From positions 558,001 to 622,000 of the forward strand of contig OZ241380.1 of the NCBI GenBank assembly GCA_965200765.1: a DNA stretch of 64,000 nucleotides. The letters run 5' to 3'. The notes beneath the pieces were generated by a model. The model saw nothing but the letters and a program-made list of their open reading frames with translations. It was not told where the DNA came from and searched no databases. Within the stretch, counting starts at the first letter, position 1, and each line of letters begins with the position of its first letter. Both the position numbers and the translations under genes were made by a program. Below, one piece after another: positions 7,840 through 19,094 of the stretch. Source of the stretch: G965200765 sp965200765 (GTDB lineage: Bacteria; Pseudomonadota; Gammaproteobacteria; Arenicellales; JAJDZL01).

Positions 7840-10800
7840 ATGGCCATAAGCAGTACTACTTCCCTTATCGGCATTCAGAATGAGAATGAGTTCTTCAGTC
7901 ATCATTACTTGACAGAATTACTTGTGAAAGACATTGGTAAACATCAAACCACAACTAGTCGTGATAAAGACTCTCAAGGGCTAATTGGGTCTCTTGCCGG
8001 CGTTCACCAAAAAATCTTGACCGACTTCAGCCTTGGGAGAGATAGTGCAATAAAGATTGATAATCAGTATGAGTGGTTCGAGCGGTTAGCTGCTGTTTTT
8101 GGATATAACATTAAAAAACTCAATTTTGACATCGGCGGTGATGTTGAAATTCCTGTCCACTTCTTGTTAAACAGAGGTAGTCCCGAGCGACCCTACCTCG
8201 TTATTCTTGGAGCCTACAACCAGAATTTTGAAATTGAGGATCCGCTTGACTTGATACCAATCGTAGATCAATTTGCAGGTAAAGTTCCGCCTGCACAAGA
8301 ACTACTGCAGCAAACATGGGCTGAAATAATAGAGACTCATATTTTTGGTCAGGACCACCCGCCTCGCTGGGTCATCGTATTGTCCGTTGGTCAGATCGTG
8401 TTGATTGAGAGAAGCAAATGGGTAAACAACAGATTGCTTCGATTTGATTTGAAGGAGATATTTGGTCGCAATGAAAAATTAACGATGACCGCAGCTAAAG
8501 CGTTGTTGCATCGCGAGTCAATTGCTCCTTACGAGGGGGATATTTTGCTTGACGAGCTGGATGAGAACAGCCACAAGCATGCGGTGTCAGTGTCTGGAGA
8601 TTTAAAGTATGCACTGCGCTATTCAATAGAAGCAATCGGAAATGAGGCGATTCATTATTTACTGAATGTAAAAAAGGTCGCTGTATACAGAAATCCAGAT
8701 TTTTCAGCTGAAAATCTGGGACTGGAATGCTTACGCTACATGTATCGCTTGCTATTTCTCTTTTTTGTAGAGGCTCGTGAAGAAATTGGTTTCGTGCCTG
8801 TGCAATCCGAGGCATTCCGAAAAGGGTACAGTCTTGACCATCTTCGCAACCTACAGCAAGTTCAGTTAACGACTGAACGCTCGCGCGACGGATACTACTT
8901 TGATGAAAGCTTGCGAATGTTGTTCAAATTGGTCAGGGAAGGTTTTGGCCCTGAGAACACAACACATAAGGCTTTCAATATGCGAAGTGTGGACAGTAGA
9001 TTGTTTGATCCCGATTCTACGAAAATGCTTGATGGGGTAAAGTTACGGAATTCTGTACTGAAAGATGTCATCAGAAAAATGTCGCTTAGCAACGCATCCT
9101 CCAAAGGACAGAGAGGATGGATTTCTTATTCACATCTGGATATCAATCAATTGGGGGCTGTTTATGAGGCACTTCTTTCATACCGGGGATTCTTTGCGAA
9201 GGAGAAACTCTACGAGGTGAAGAAAGCCGAGACAGAGCCTGATGAATTCCAAGTCGGATATTTTGTCAATGCCTCTGAGTTGGATAATTACAGTGAAAGT
9301 GAACGGGTATATGTCAGGAATGACGACGGAGACAAGAAACTTCGTTCATACGAAAAAGGGACATTTATTTTTCGCCCTGCTGGACGCGACAGAGAAAAGT
9401 CCGCCAGTTACTATACGCCACAAGTGCTGACCAAAACAGTGGTCAAGCACGCACTGCAAGAATTAATCAAGGACGACATGCCAGCAGACGACATTCTCAG
9501 GTTGACCATTTGCGAGCCGGCGATGGGTTCTGCGGCGTTTCTCAACGAAGCAGTGAGTCAGATATCGGAAAAATACTTGGAACGAAAGCAAAGTGAACTG
9601 GGAAAGCGAATTCTATCGGCTGAATATGGTGAAGAGTTGCAAAGGGTTAAACACTACATTACAGATCGAAATGTATTTGGAGTCGACCTCAATCCAATTG
9701 CGTTGGAACTCGCAGAAATTTCACTATGGATTAACTGCATTAGCAAAGAAGGGCATGTTCCGTGGTTTGGATATCAGTTGAAGTGTGGAAACTCACTGAT
9801 TGGTGCAAAGCGACACTATTTCCATTCATCTTCATTAAACGAAAAGGGTAGTGCTTGGTACAAACTGCCCCCTAAGAGAGTAGAACAAAAGAGTGTGGAA
9901 AACGAAAAACAGACCTATAGGACAGTTCGTCAGAATTTTGCCGGGATTGACCGTCCTGCCGAATCAGTCTACCAATTTCTTTTGCCTGATCCAGACATGT
10001 GCAAGTATGGAAACAAGGTTGCACAAAGCTTGAAATCGAAAAAATTTCAGAAAATAAATGCATGGAGAAAGAACTTTGTTAAGCCTTTTAGCGAAGCACA
10101 CATCAAATTACTGAAGCGACTCTCAAATGTAGTTGATGAATTATGGAAAGACCACACACAACAGCTTGCTTTGGAGCGTGAAAGTACTACAGATATTCTT
10201 CCAATCTGGGGTCAAGATAGCCACAGACATTCGAAATTAACTTTGAATTCCGAAAAAGACAAATTCAAAGCAGGTGGATTTTCGAGTGATACGAATAGTC
10301 CAATCAGTGCATACAAGAAACTAAAGCTGGTCATGGACTACTGGAGTGCACTTTGGTTTTGGCCAATAGAAAAAGCTGAACAACTACCTACCCGAGAACA
10401 GTATCTAGCAGAAGTCAACGCTGTCCTCACAGGGGGTGCCTACCAGTCTGAGCTTGAGCATGGTGAACGTAGATTGCTTGCCGAAGAGTATGCCCGACAA
10501 GTTGAGAAAGAATCCAGACAAATAAAATCAGAATTGGGATTGGAGAATTTAGAAAAATTATGTGGTACATACTCTCGACTAAAACTTGTTGGCCAGCTCG
10601 CGCACAAGCATAGGTTTTTACACTGGGAGTTAGAATTTGCCGATGTATTTTTTCAGCGTAATTTTGAGGGAAGAAGTCAAGGGTTTGATCTGATTTTGGG
10701 GAATCCACCTTGGATAAGGGTTAAATGGAACGAAAAGGGGGTGATAGGCGACTACAATCCAAGTGTTTTGTTAAGACAAAAGTCTGCTACAGAACTGGTA

Positions 10801-12744
10801 AAAATGCGTATTGACGAATTTCAATTACACGACGGTCTGAAAAGAGCATGGTTTGATGAAATGCAGCAAACGGAAGCAAGTCAAAAATTTTTGATGGCAA
10901 AGCAAAATTATCCATTGTTGATTGGACAGCAAACTAATTTGTACAAGTGTTTCATGCATCGAATGTTTGAACTTGGACCAGATAGTGTTATTGGGCTCTT
11001 GCATCCAAGTAGTGTTTATAACGACCCCCATGGCAGTGCTTTTCGAGAAGCTATATACTTGCGACTGTCCAAGTCATTTCGGTTTTTGAACGAAAAGCGA
11101 ATTTTTCCTGAAATTCATTCGATGAATGAATTTGGCATCAATATCTATGGAGCTGTTAAATCTACACCTGGCTTTCAATATATTTCAAATCTTGTAAACG
11201 TAAATACCATTGATGGATGTTTTGACCACGCTGGTAGCGAGGAATTACCAGAAATGAAGAATAGTAACAATGAACGAACCACTACTGGGCATAAAGAGAG
11301 AGTCATTGAAGTATCATCAGAAACTTTGGAGTTATTTGGTAAATTATTTGATGAACCCGGTACACTAGGTAAATATTCTCGACTACCTGCATTGTACGCC
11401 AGTAAGCAGCTTGAATATCTGAAGCTGTTTTCTAATCAAACCAGATGCCTGGCAGACTTTGGTGACGATGTATTTTTCACTATGCACTGGCACGAAACAG
11501 GGGCTCAGGGGGACGGCACTATTCGGAAGGAAACCAAATTTCCTGAATCCTCTGAAGAGTTGATTTTATCGGGACCACATTTCTATGTGGGTACGCCATT
11601 CAACAAATCACCAAAAAGAATTTGCAGATCAAACACACAGTACGATGCTCTTGACTTAACTGACTTGTCAAAAGACTATCTGCCTCGAACAAATTACCTT
11701 CCCGCTATAGAAAAGGATGAGTACACATATCGTACACCGAAAGTAAAGTGGAAAGTGCGAGAAAATCAACATTGTATTATCGACTACTTTCGGGTTGTTA
11801 GTCGTGTAATGGTTAATCCAGGAAATGAGCGAACTTTGATTACAGCGTTGTTTCCCAAGGGGGTGGCAACAATTAACGCATGTGTAAGTGTTGCATTTCG
11901 TGATGTGGGTGAATGCACGGATTTCGCTGCACTAACCATGTCAATTCCATATGATTTCTTTATCAAGGTTACTCAATCTGGGAACATATCACCCTCATGG
12001 TTGAACAGACTGGTTATACCAAACAAATCTGAAAAAAACGGTGTAATAAAGACAAATTTAAGGCTTCGGGTACTGTTGCTATCTTGTTTAACGATTCACT
12101 ATTCTGAACTATGGTATCAAATCTGTGAATTGGAACTATTAAACAAGCCAGAGCGAAATAAAAATTACACAAAGCACGTGCAGTTGTTCAGAAGTGACAA
12201 ATGGACAAAATCTGATGTCCGCCTTGATCAGTCGAAATTTTCCAACATTTCTTCCGATTGGAAGTGGGAATACGCACTAAGAACTGATTACGAGAGACGA
12301 CAGGCACTAATCGAAACTGATGTTTTGGTGGCAATGAGCCTCGGGTTCAAACTTGAACAACTTGTCGACATGTACAGAATTCAATTTTCAGTCATGAAAA
12401 ATTACGAAGAGAACACTTGGTACGATCAGAGAGGACGTACTGTATTCAGTGCTAGGCAAGGGGTTGGGTTACCGCGCAAAGCCATTAAGAATGATACCTC
12501 ATTCAGTTTGAAAACTGCCTATGAAGAAAAAACGGAAATTGCACTAGGCTGGGAAGATATCAAGGATCTAAAGGAAGGAGTTGTTTATCGCAAGATTGAA
12601 GACGACACACAGCCTGGCGGACCAATCGAACGAATAATTGAATACCACGCGCCATTTGACAAGTGCGACCGGATCGAAGACTACAGGGTTGCTTGGAATG
12701 AATTTGAGCGGCGATTGGCAGAAGAAGGGGAGGAGTTAAAATGA
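7840..12744 (+). CDS. Large N6-adenine DNA methyltransferase, Eco57I/PglX-like (DrmMI-like)
   Basis: A 1634-residue gamma-class-like methyltransferase. A helical N-terminal ~500 residues precede S-A-S-Y-Y-T-P near 522, the usual lead-in to the catalytic domain. AdoMet motif I, C-E-P-A-M-G-S-A-A-F-L-N, is near 558. D-L-N-P-I-A-L-E-L-A-E-I-S-L-W-I-N follows near 615. Catalytic motif IV, G-N-P-P-W, comes only near 954, after a long insert. The remaining ~650 residues should contain target recognition. I see no clear PD-(D/E)XK site, so it is probably a modification enzyme rather than a complete type IIG nuclease. In DISARM and BREX such enzymes mark self DNA. The gene starts three bases after the SNF2 stop and its ATGA overlap with the next gene indicates translational coupling. 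Whether it modifies or restricts needs the other subunits. Confidence 0.88.
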   Translation: MAISSTTSLIGIQNENEFFSHHYLTELLVKDIGKHQTTTSRDKDSQGLIGSLAGVHQKILTDFSLGRDSAIKIDNQYEWFERLAAVFGYNIKKLNFDIGGDVEIPVHFLLNRGSPERPYLVILGAYNQNFEIEDPLDLIPIVDQFAGKVPPAQELLQQTWAEIIETHIFGQDHPPRWVIVLSVGQIVLIERSKWVNNRLLRFDLKEIFGRNEKLTMTAAKALLHRESIAPYEGDILLDELDENSHKHAVSVSGDLKYALRYSIEAIGNEAIHYLLNVKKVAVYRNPDFSAENLGLECLRYMYRLLFLFFVEAREEIGFVPVQSEAFRKGYSLDHLRNLQQVQLTTERSRDGYYFDESLRMLFKLVREGFGPENTTHKAFNMRSVDSRLFDPDSTKMLDGVKLRNSVLKDVIRKMSLSNASSKGQRGWISYSHLDINQLGAVYEALLSYRGFFAKEKLYEVKKAETEPDEFQVGYFVNASELDNYSESERVYVRNDDGDKKLRSYEKGTFIFRPAGRDREKSASYYTPQVLTKTVVKHALQELIKDDMPADDILRLTICEPAMGSAAFLNEAVSQISEKYLERKQSELGKRILSAEYGEELQRVKHYITDRNVFGVDLNPIALELAEISLWINCISKEGHVPWFGYQLKCGNSLIGAKRHYFHSSSLNEKGSAWYKLPPKRVEQKSVENEKQTYRTVRQNFAGIDRPAESVYQFLLPDPDMCKYGNKVAQSLKSKKFQKINAWRKNFVKPFSEAHIKLLKRLSNVVDELWKDHTQQLALERESTTDILPIWGQDSHRHSKLTLNSEKDKFKAGGFSSDTNSPISAYKKLKLVMDYWSALWFWPIEKAEQLPTREQYLAEVNAVLTGGAYQSELEHGERRLLAEEYARQVEKESRQIKSELGLENLEKLCGTYSRLKLVGQLAHKHRFLHWELEFADVFFQRNFEGRSQGFDLILGNPPWIRVKWNEKGVIGDYNPSVLLRQKSATELVKMRIDEFQLHDGLKRAWFDEMQQTEASQKFLMAKQNYPLLIGQQTNLYKCFMHRMFELGPDSVIGLLHPSSVYNDPHGSAFREAIYLRLSKSFRFLNEKRIFPEIHSMNEFGINIYGAVKSTPGFQYISNLVNVNTIDGCFDHAGSEELPEMKNSNNERTTTGHKERVIEVSSETLELFGKLFDEPGTLGKYSRLPALYASKQLEYLKLFSNQTRCLADFGDDVFFTMHWHETGAQGDGTIRKETKFPESSEELILSGPHFYVGTPFNKSPKRICRSNTQYDALDLTDLSKDYLPRTNYLPAIEKDEYTYRTPKVKWKVRENQHCIIDYFRVVSRVMVNPGNERTLITALFPKGVATINACVSVAFRDVGECTDFAALTMSIPYDFFIKVTQSGNISPSWLNRLVIPNKSEKNGVIKTNLRLRVLLLSCLTIHYSELWYQICELELLNKPERNKNYTKHVQLFRSDKWTKSDVRLDQSKFSNISSDWKWEYALRTDYERRQALIETDVLVAMSLGFKLEQLVDMYRIQFSVMKNYEENTWYDQRGRTVFSARQGVGLPRKAIKNDTSFSLKTAYEEKTEIALGWEDIKDLKEGVVYRKIEDDTQPGGPIERIIEYHAPFDKCDRIEDYRVAWNEFERRLAEEGEELK

Positions 12745-15700
12745 TTCCTTCCATAGTAGTTTCCGAAGTGATTCAAACAATCCGGGATTACTTGGTAACT
12801 GGACTGACTCCGTCAAATCCTGAATTCGGTCAATTAATGGACGAATTTGTTGACAATAGAGAGAACTTCTGCAAGGGACCATATTATTCTGTTTCACTTC
12901 CCTACCAGAAGTCCCCAGTCACTGATGAACCATTTCCAGAAATACCACTTGGTTTCACTCCATACGTGCACCAGCAGAAAGCATTTGAACATTTGCAATC
13001 AAGTAAAGCGAAGTCGTTAATTGTCGCCGCAGGTACTGGTTCTGGGAAAACTGAATGCTTTCTATATCCCGTACTGGACTATTGCCGTCAAAGAGTTGGT
13101 GAAAGAGGTATCAAGGCGGTTTTTATCTATCCAATGAATGCATTGGCGACCGACCAGGCGCGACGTTTGGCGAATGTCATACATTCCACTCCGTCCTTGA
13201 ATGGAAAATTATCAGTCGCCATGTATGTTGGCGAGCGGGAAGAAAACCCGTGTACGCGAATGGAACCAGACCGGGTAGTTACAGACCGCCGTACAATTCG
13301 TAGCTCCCCACCAGATATTTTGCTCACAAACTATAAAATGCTGGATTTCCTTCTGATTCGGCCTCAAGACCATCAATTGTGGCGATACAATGACCCAGAC
13401 ATTCTACGTTTTCTTGTTGTAGATGAAATTCATACCTTTGACGGAGCGCAAGGCACTGACCTTGCTTGCCTGATACGCCGTCTCTGCTCACGATTGAAGA
13501 CTGCAAGTGAAAATCTTGTTTGTATTGGCACTTCTGCGACGATGGGTGAAGACGATAAAGAAGGCGTGATTGAATATGTATCCAAAATTTTCAACCAAAG
13601 ATTTGAAATCGGACAAATTGTAAGCGAGTCGCGACAATCGCCGGATCAATTTATTGGTGATACATTGGTGAATAGTTACTTACCTTCAATTGAACATCTG
13701 TCGAAAGTTGCAAATCCAGCAAATTGTACTACTGAAGAATTAATCCGAAGCCTGGAAATTTTGTTTTTCGGCGAGAAAGTTCAAGGGGAATTTCAATCGG
13801 ATAAATGGAAAGACGCGCTTTCCAAACACTTGAAGGGAAATCTGCTTTTTGTAAATTTGATCCGAAAAATAGCGGATACACCGGATTCTGTCGAAGAAAT
13901 TGCTCAATATTTACTGCCAATCCTGCCAGTAGGTACACTTCAAGAAGCAACTGATCTGGTGAACCATTTAATTACATTAATTTCAGTGGCTGGACAGAGC
14001 GGAAGCACCAAAGGTTCTAACGATTATCGACCGCTGTTGGATGTGAAGACACATCTGTGGATTCGCGAGCTTCGCAGAATGGTTGCACCTGTAAAAAGAA
14101 TAAAACACAATTTCGATTCATCTGCGTTTGTGTCGGGAGATGAACCTGAATATGTAAAGTTAACCTACTCAGACGACCTTGCATCTCAAAACGACAGTGG
14201 TATACATCTTCCGTTGATTCGGTGTCGGGAATGTCACGTTACGGGTTGGTTGGGCGTGAAGTCAAACGTAGAGGCTTGTGTTCAACAAGATCTAAGTGAA
14301 ATTTACAACAGCTTCTTTTCGTCTTCGCTAAAAGCTGTTCTTTTGTTTCCAAAAGCAGTGCCAAATTCAACAAAGCAAATTGAAAACGCATTTTGCGGGA
14401 AATGTGGAAACTTGCATGGTGACCCTGAAGTTTCGCGTTGCCACAGATGTAATTCAGACAATGTTGTAAAGGTTTACCGTCCCGAACAGGTAAAAAGCAA
14501 GTACCGAAATAATGACTGTCCGTTTTGCAGTGCAAAGGACGCATTAGTCATTATTGGAGCGCGAGGCTCAAGTCTGCTAAGCATGGCACTCTCGCAAACT
14601 TTCGGCTCTCAGCACAATTCAGACCACAAGTTGATTGCGTTTTCCGACAATGTTCAAGATGCGGCACATCGTGCCGGCTTCTTTTCAGCGAGAACAGCAC
14701 AATATAACGTCAGGGCAGCGATATATCGTACCATTGCAGAAAACGACCCAATTGCATTGGATGAACTGCTTGGCAAAACGGTTGATATTTGGAGCAATCC
14801 AGATATTGACCCGAGTGCGTTTGACAAGCTACGCTTTATTGCCGAATTCATCGCCCCGGACCGTCAGTGGTACAGAGACTTTACTGAACTGAAAAATCGA
14901 GGCACTCTGACAGAGACAAAGGTCTCTAAACTGCACAACCTTGTTAGTAGGCGAATGCGATGGGATGCTTTTGCAGAATTCGGATTCAGAAGTGTTATTG
15001 GATTGACATTGGAGCGAACAAAGACGGTTGCTGTCGGCTTTCAAACTGATTTGGTCTATGATGCTTGCAAATCCATACACATGCGGTTGCAACAGGTATT
15101 TGGAGGACTAAGAGAGATCCCCGAATCTGCCACTCGTTCATTGGCACTCGGAATACTGAAGCGCCTCAAAGAACGAGGTGCAATACGGTCAGAGTTTCTG
15201 AGAGGTTATTTGGAGCATGGTGGAAATTCATATATACTGACTAGGAATCTTGCTTTGCCAGATTTCGGCCCGCGTTCAGCAGTTCCTGTTTTTCCAGGTA
15301 TATGTAGTGATAAGCAAGGAGTTGAAGCGCGGGATTACAGAAGTAATCAAGCTAGGTCGTGGTACTTGAAATGGGCTGAAAAAACACTGCTGCCGAATCA
15401 GAAACTTTTGACAAAGCAGGAATGGTCGGATGTACTGGACGTCGTATTCGAAGAACTGGTAAAAGCGGAGTTATTGTGCAAATTGGATGCAGGGAAACAG
15501 CAAGTTTGGGCTTTGAAGCCTGAGAAATTGTATGCAACCACAAAAGTTGCCGAATTTACAACAAACAATTTCAAAATGCCCCTCATCGTTCCTGAGCGGG
15601 AAGTAAAGTTGTGGCTTGGTACGGACTGCATGGATATGGCCACTGACGAAAAATATTCACATTATTCAATTCCCAAGCCAACTTGGGCGGGACGATTCTA

Positions 15701-18700
15701 CCGTGACATGAAAATCAAGCGAATAAATTCAGCGGAACATACTGCGCTTGTAAGTCGTGACGGGCGAACTCGATTACAGGAAAGATTCAGTGCTTCCGAC
15801 CCCAAGCCTTGGGAACCCAACGTATTGTCTGCTACTCCTACTCTTGAGTTGGGGATTGACATTGGCGACCTTTCATCAGTCATGCTTTGTTCGGTTCCAC
15901 CTACTCCTACAAACTACATTCAGCGTGTTGGTCGTGCGGGAAGAAAAAACGGCAATGCACTTGCCATAACTGTAGCAACGGGACAGCCGCATGACCTATA
16001 TTTTTACGATGACCCAATCAAAATGATCAAGGGGCAAGTCGAGCCGCCGGACATTTTCTTGAATGCTCCTCAGGTGCTGGAGCGACAACTGATTGCTTTT
16101 TGCTTTGATAACTGGGTAGAAAAAGGGTTGCCTCAAAATTCCATACCCGGAAAAATGAGTGGGGTTCTTGATGCCGTTAGTTCACAAAATTTGGAAAGAT
16201 TTCCATATACATTCTTCAGTTTTGTACGGCAGAATGCAGAAACTCTTCGCGAAGGGTTCATTGGTATGTTTTCCAGTGGCGAGTTGACAAACGAATCCAA
16301 AAATTATTTGAAAGCCTTTCTTGTTGGCAGTGAAGAAGGTGATGAGCCATTTGTCCGCCGACTTAGAGATCGCTTGATAGAAGTGAATGAAGAACGAAAA
16401 TCATTGACAAATGAGATTCGTAATTTGAAAAACAAGGTTGCAAATCTGAAGCTAGCACCGCCAGATGATGCAACAAAAAAAAGTATTACGGAACTTGAAA
16501 AAGAGTCTACAGCACTGTCAAAAGTACTGAAGGCAATAAACGGCAAAAGCACGTTCAATTTCCTGACCGACGAAGGCATACTTCCAAACTATGCATTTCC
16601 GGAGAACCCCGTTTTACTGAAATCTGTCATTTACAGGCCACCATCGGATGACAATGAAAGTGTTCAGTACGATTACTATGAATACGACCGTCCTGCTGAA
16701 TCGGGGTTAAGTGAATTTGCGCCTGAAAACGAATTCTACGCCGGTGCTCGGCACGTGCAAATCAAGCGCTTGGATTTGAAACACTCCACCGTTGAAGAAT
16801 GGAGGCTTTGCCGAACTTGTGCATATAGCGAATCTGAAGAACTTGGTAGCAAACACAATTCTTGCCCGCGGTGCGGAGATGTCATGTGGCTAGATTCCGG
16901 CCAGTTGTTCAGGATGTACAAATTAAAGCAGGTACACTCGTTGGCAAGCGACAAAACCAGCAGAATTATTGATGATAGAGACGACCGTGAACCCTACTTC
17001 TACAAACGCTTTATTGCGGCGGACATTCGCCAGAACGCCATCGTCAAGTCCTATTCTTTCGAGAGTGAAGACTATCCCTTCGGATTTGAATACATATCTC
17101 AAGTAGTCTTTCGGGAGATAAATTTTGGCCGGTTGGACCGACAGGGGGAGCCTAAAAGATTTGCCGGTGAAGAGTTCAAATACCAAGGATTCAGTATTTG
17201 CGGGAAATGCGGTACAGTTCAGTCACAAAGTAGCGATGCCAACTCTTCAGATCACATGCTCTCGTGCCCGGCAAGCGGTAAAGATAGCCATTCAGATCAC
17301 ATTAAAAACAATTTGAACCTCTATCGTGAATTTAGTTCAGAAGCAGCTCGTATTCTGCTGCCGGTAATCGATTCACTAAGTGGAGGTGATACAGTCAGTT
17401 CTTTTGTTGCTGCATTGGAATTTGGCTTGAAGAAACGTTACGGTGGTGCCTTGCAGCACCTGCGTATCAGCTTGAAAAATTTTGCCTTGTCCGGGCAAAA
17501 GGATAAACGGGTCTACATTTTGGTGTACGATACGATACCCGGCGGAACTGGCTATTTGAAAGAACTTACAAGTGAATCGGGAAAATTAAGGGATATGTTT
17601 GCCACAACGATTGAAGGATTAAAGAACTGCGTGTGTAGTCGGGACCCTAAAGCAGATGGTTGCTATAGTTGCCTGTATGCGTATCGACGTAGTCGCGAGA
17701 TGCAATCGATTTCAAGAAAGAAGGCTATTTTTCTACTCAGTTCCATATTGGAGCGTTGGGACCAACTACGTGAGTCTAGGTCTCTTGATGATGTCAAGGT
17801 CGATACCTTCTTTGAAAGTGAATTGGAGAAACGCTTTGTTGAATCGCTTCCTCTTGTAAGTTTGGGTAATGGAAAATCTCCCAAGCTTAGCAGAAGAGTT
17901 GTTGGCGGAAAGCCAGGATATACGCTTGTAGTCGGAGAGCAGTCGTATTCGTTGAAAACACAGGTGACAATTGCTCAAGATGATGGGGTTGACATTTCAA
18001 GCAAGCCGGATTTCTTGATTGAATCATTGCATGGCGAAAATCTAAAAGTTGCTGTCTTTATGGACGGATATCAGTTTCATCGCGATATCACGCACGATGA
18101 TTCACAAAAGAGAATGGCATTGGTTCGCTCAGGTTATCTGGTTTGGTCGCTTTCTTGGCACGACTTGGAAACAAAGCCCGGCCATCCATCAAATGTGATG
18201 GATTTTGTTAATGCTGGATACATGGAAAACAGCATGCATGAAATCCAAAGCGTATTGGACAATGAATGGGGTACACACCGCATACGGCGGAAATTTCAAA
18301 ATTCCTCATTAGTCATGCTCGTTCAATTTTTGAGTGAACCTAATATAGAGTTGTGGCGAAAGGCAGTTTTTGTTGAACTGTGTGGTTTGTTCAATCCAAA
18401 TTTAATTGAAGACAAAGAATCTCAGGCAACAATTTACGCTAAAGTAAAAGAAGTACTTCCTAAATCGACCCAGCAAGCTTTATTCAGCTTGCCAGAAAAA
18501 CGGTTTGTTACGTGGGTCACGGACACCAATCGTAGTAAACTGTCAGCGGGAGTTTTAATTGCATTGCCTGAAGAATCTATTTTGAATCAAGACCCCGACG
18601 GAATGCTGGCGGTGGCATTCCTGGATGACAGAGAGCGCAATCGCATGCATTCAGGTTATCAGAAAATTTGGAATGGCATAATCAAGTTATTCAACCTTTT

Positions 18701-19094
18701 GCAGTTTCTGCCAAACTCTTGGTGGGTGACCCGGCAAGGGGTAAGTATGGATTTATATTCTGACTTGGAACAACATTTCGCCGAGGAGAGATTTCCGGAA
18801 TATCAAGAAAAATGGAAGGAGGTATTTGAACTTGCCTCACCCGAAATTCACGGTATACTTCACAGATTGGTAGACGTGTGCGACCCTCCCGAAGTAGGGT
18901 TTGAGTTGAATGATCAATCCGGCAAAGTCATTGGCGAGGCCGAAGTGGCTTGGCCGAACTGGAACACTGGCTTGTTGCTTGGAAATCAGGAAGTTTACAA
19001 AAAGGTTTTCAGTGATTATGGATGGCAATGTTATACTGTGCAAAATGAAGATGTTTCGGAAAGTCTCTACAGAATTCTTGGTGTGAGTGATTAA
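12741..19094 (+). CDS. Giant DUF1998 helicase, DruE-like, with possible C-terminal nuclease fold
   Basis: A 2117-residue SF2 helicase. Walker A, A-G-T-G-S-G-K-T, is near 97, D-E-I-H near 228, and motif VI, Q-R-V-G-R-A-G-R-K, near 1058. Several zinc ribbons are visible: CREC near 495, CGKC...CHRC near 552-570, CPFC near 593, CRTC...CPRC near 1357-1378 and CGKC near 1487. A DUF1998/MZB cysteine cluster, C-V-C-S-R-D-P-K-A-D-G-C-Y-S-C, is near 1630. After it comes K-P-D-F-L-I-E (about 1755) and V-A-V-F-M-D-G-Y-Q-F-H (about 1770), which resembles the Vsr/DUF559-type PD-(D/E)XK core. DruE of Druantia is of similar size and also has DUF1998. DISARM splits helicase and DUF1998 into DrmA and DrmB, so a fusion is an alternative view. 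It starts inside the ATGA at the end of the methyltransferase and its stop overlaps the UvrD start by one base. Confidence 0.85.
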   Translation: MIPSIVVSEVIQTIRDYLVTGLTPSNPEFGQLMDEFVDNRENFCKGPYYSVSLPYQKSPVTDEPFPEIPLGFTPYVHQQKAFEHLQSSKAKSLIVAAGTGSGKTECFLYPVLDYCRQRVGERGIKAVFIYPMNALATDQARRLANVIHSTPSLNGKLSVAMYVGEREENPCTRMEPDRVVTDRRTIRSSPPDILLTNYKMLDFLLIRPQDHQLWRYNDPDILRFLVVDEIHTFDGAQGTDLACLIRRLCSRLKTASENLVCIGTSATMGEDDKEGVIEYVSKIFNQRFEIGQIVSESRQSPDQFIGDTLVNSYLPSIEHLSKVANPANCTTEELIRSLEILFFGEKVQGEFQSDKWKDALSKHLKGNLLFVNLIRKIADTPDSVEEIAQYLLPILPVGTLQEATDLVNHLITLISVAGQSGSTKGSNDYRPLLDVKTHLWIRELRRMVAPVKRIKHNFDSSAFVSGDEPEYVKLTYSDDLASQNDSGIHLPLIRCRECHVTGWLGVKSNVEACVQQDLSEIYNSFFSSSLKAVLLFPKAVPNSTKQIENAFCGKCGNLHGDPEVSRCHRCNSDNVVKVYRPEQVKSKYRNNDCPFCSAKDALVIIGARGSSLLSMALSQTFGSQHNSDHKLIAFSDNVQDAAHRAGFFSARTAQYNVRAAIYRTIAENDPIALDELLGKTVDIWSNPDIDPSAFDKLRFIAEFIAPDRQWYRDFTELKNRGTLTETKVSKLHNLVSRRMRWDAFAEFGFRSVIGLTLERTKTVAVGFQTDLVYDACKSIHMRLQQVFGGLREIPESATRSLALGILKRLKERGAIRSEFLRGYLEHGGNSYILTRNLALPDFGPRSAVPVFPGICSDKQGVEARDYRSNQARSWYLKWAEKTLLPNQKLLTKQEWSDVLDVVFEELVKAELLCKLDAGKQQVWALKPEKLYATTKVAEFTTNNFKMPLIVPEREVKLWLGTDCMDMATDEKYSHYSIPKPTWAGRFYRDMKIKRINSAEHTALVSRDGRTRLQERFSASDPKPWEPNVLSATPTLELGIDIGDLSSVMLCSVPPTPTNYIQRVGRAGRKNGNALAITVATGQPHDLYFYDDPIKMIKGQVEPPDIFLNAPQVLERQLIAFCFDNWVEKGLPQNSIPGKMSGVLDAVSSQNLERFPYTFFSFVRQNAETLREGFIGMFSSGELTNESKNYLKAFLVGSEEGDEPFVRRLRDRLIEVNEERKSLTNEIRNLKNKVANLKLAPPDDATKKSITELEKESTALSKVLKAINGKSTFNFLTDEGILPNYAFPENPVLLKSVIYRPPSDDNESVQYDYYEYDRPAESGLSEFAPENEFYAGARHVQIKRLDLKHSTVEEWRLCRTCAYSESEELGSKHNSCPRCGDVMWLDSGQLFRMYKLKQVHSLASDKTSRIIDDRDDREPYFYKRFIAADIRQNAIVKSYSFESEDYPFGFEYISQVVFREINFGRLDRQGEPKRFAGEEFKYQGFSICGKCGTVQSQSSDANSSDHMLSCPASGKDSHSDHIKNNLNLYREFSSEAARILLPVIDSLSGGDTVSSFVAALEFGLKKRYGGALQHLRISLKNFALSGQKDKRVYILVYDTIPGGTGYLKELTSESGKLRDMFATTIEGLKNCVCSRDPKADGCYSCLYAYRRSREMQSISRKKAIFLLSSILERWDQLRESRSLDDVKVDTFFESELEKRFVESLPLVSLGNGKSPKLSRRVVGGKPGYTLVVGEQSYSLKTQVTIAQDDGVDISSKPDFLIESLHGENLKVAVFMDGYQFHRDITHDDSQKRMALVRSGYLVWSLSWHDLETKPGHPSNVMDFVNAGYMENSMHEIQSVLDNEWGTHRIRRKFQNSSLVMLVQFLSEPNIELWRKAVFVELCGLFNPNLIEDKESQATIYAKVKEVLPKSTQQALFSLPEKRFVTWVTDTNRSKLSAGVLIALPEESILNQDPDGMLAVAFLDDRERNRMHSGYQKIWNGIIKLFNLLQFLPNSWWVTRQGVSMDLYSDLEQHFAEERFPEYQEKWKEVFELASPEIHGILHRLVDVCDPPEVGFELNDQSGKVIGEAEVAWPNWNTGLLLGNQEVYKKVFSDYGWQCYTVQNEDVSESLYRILGVSD

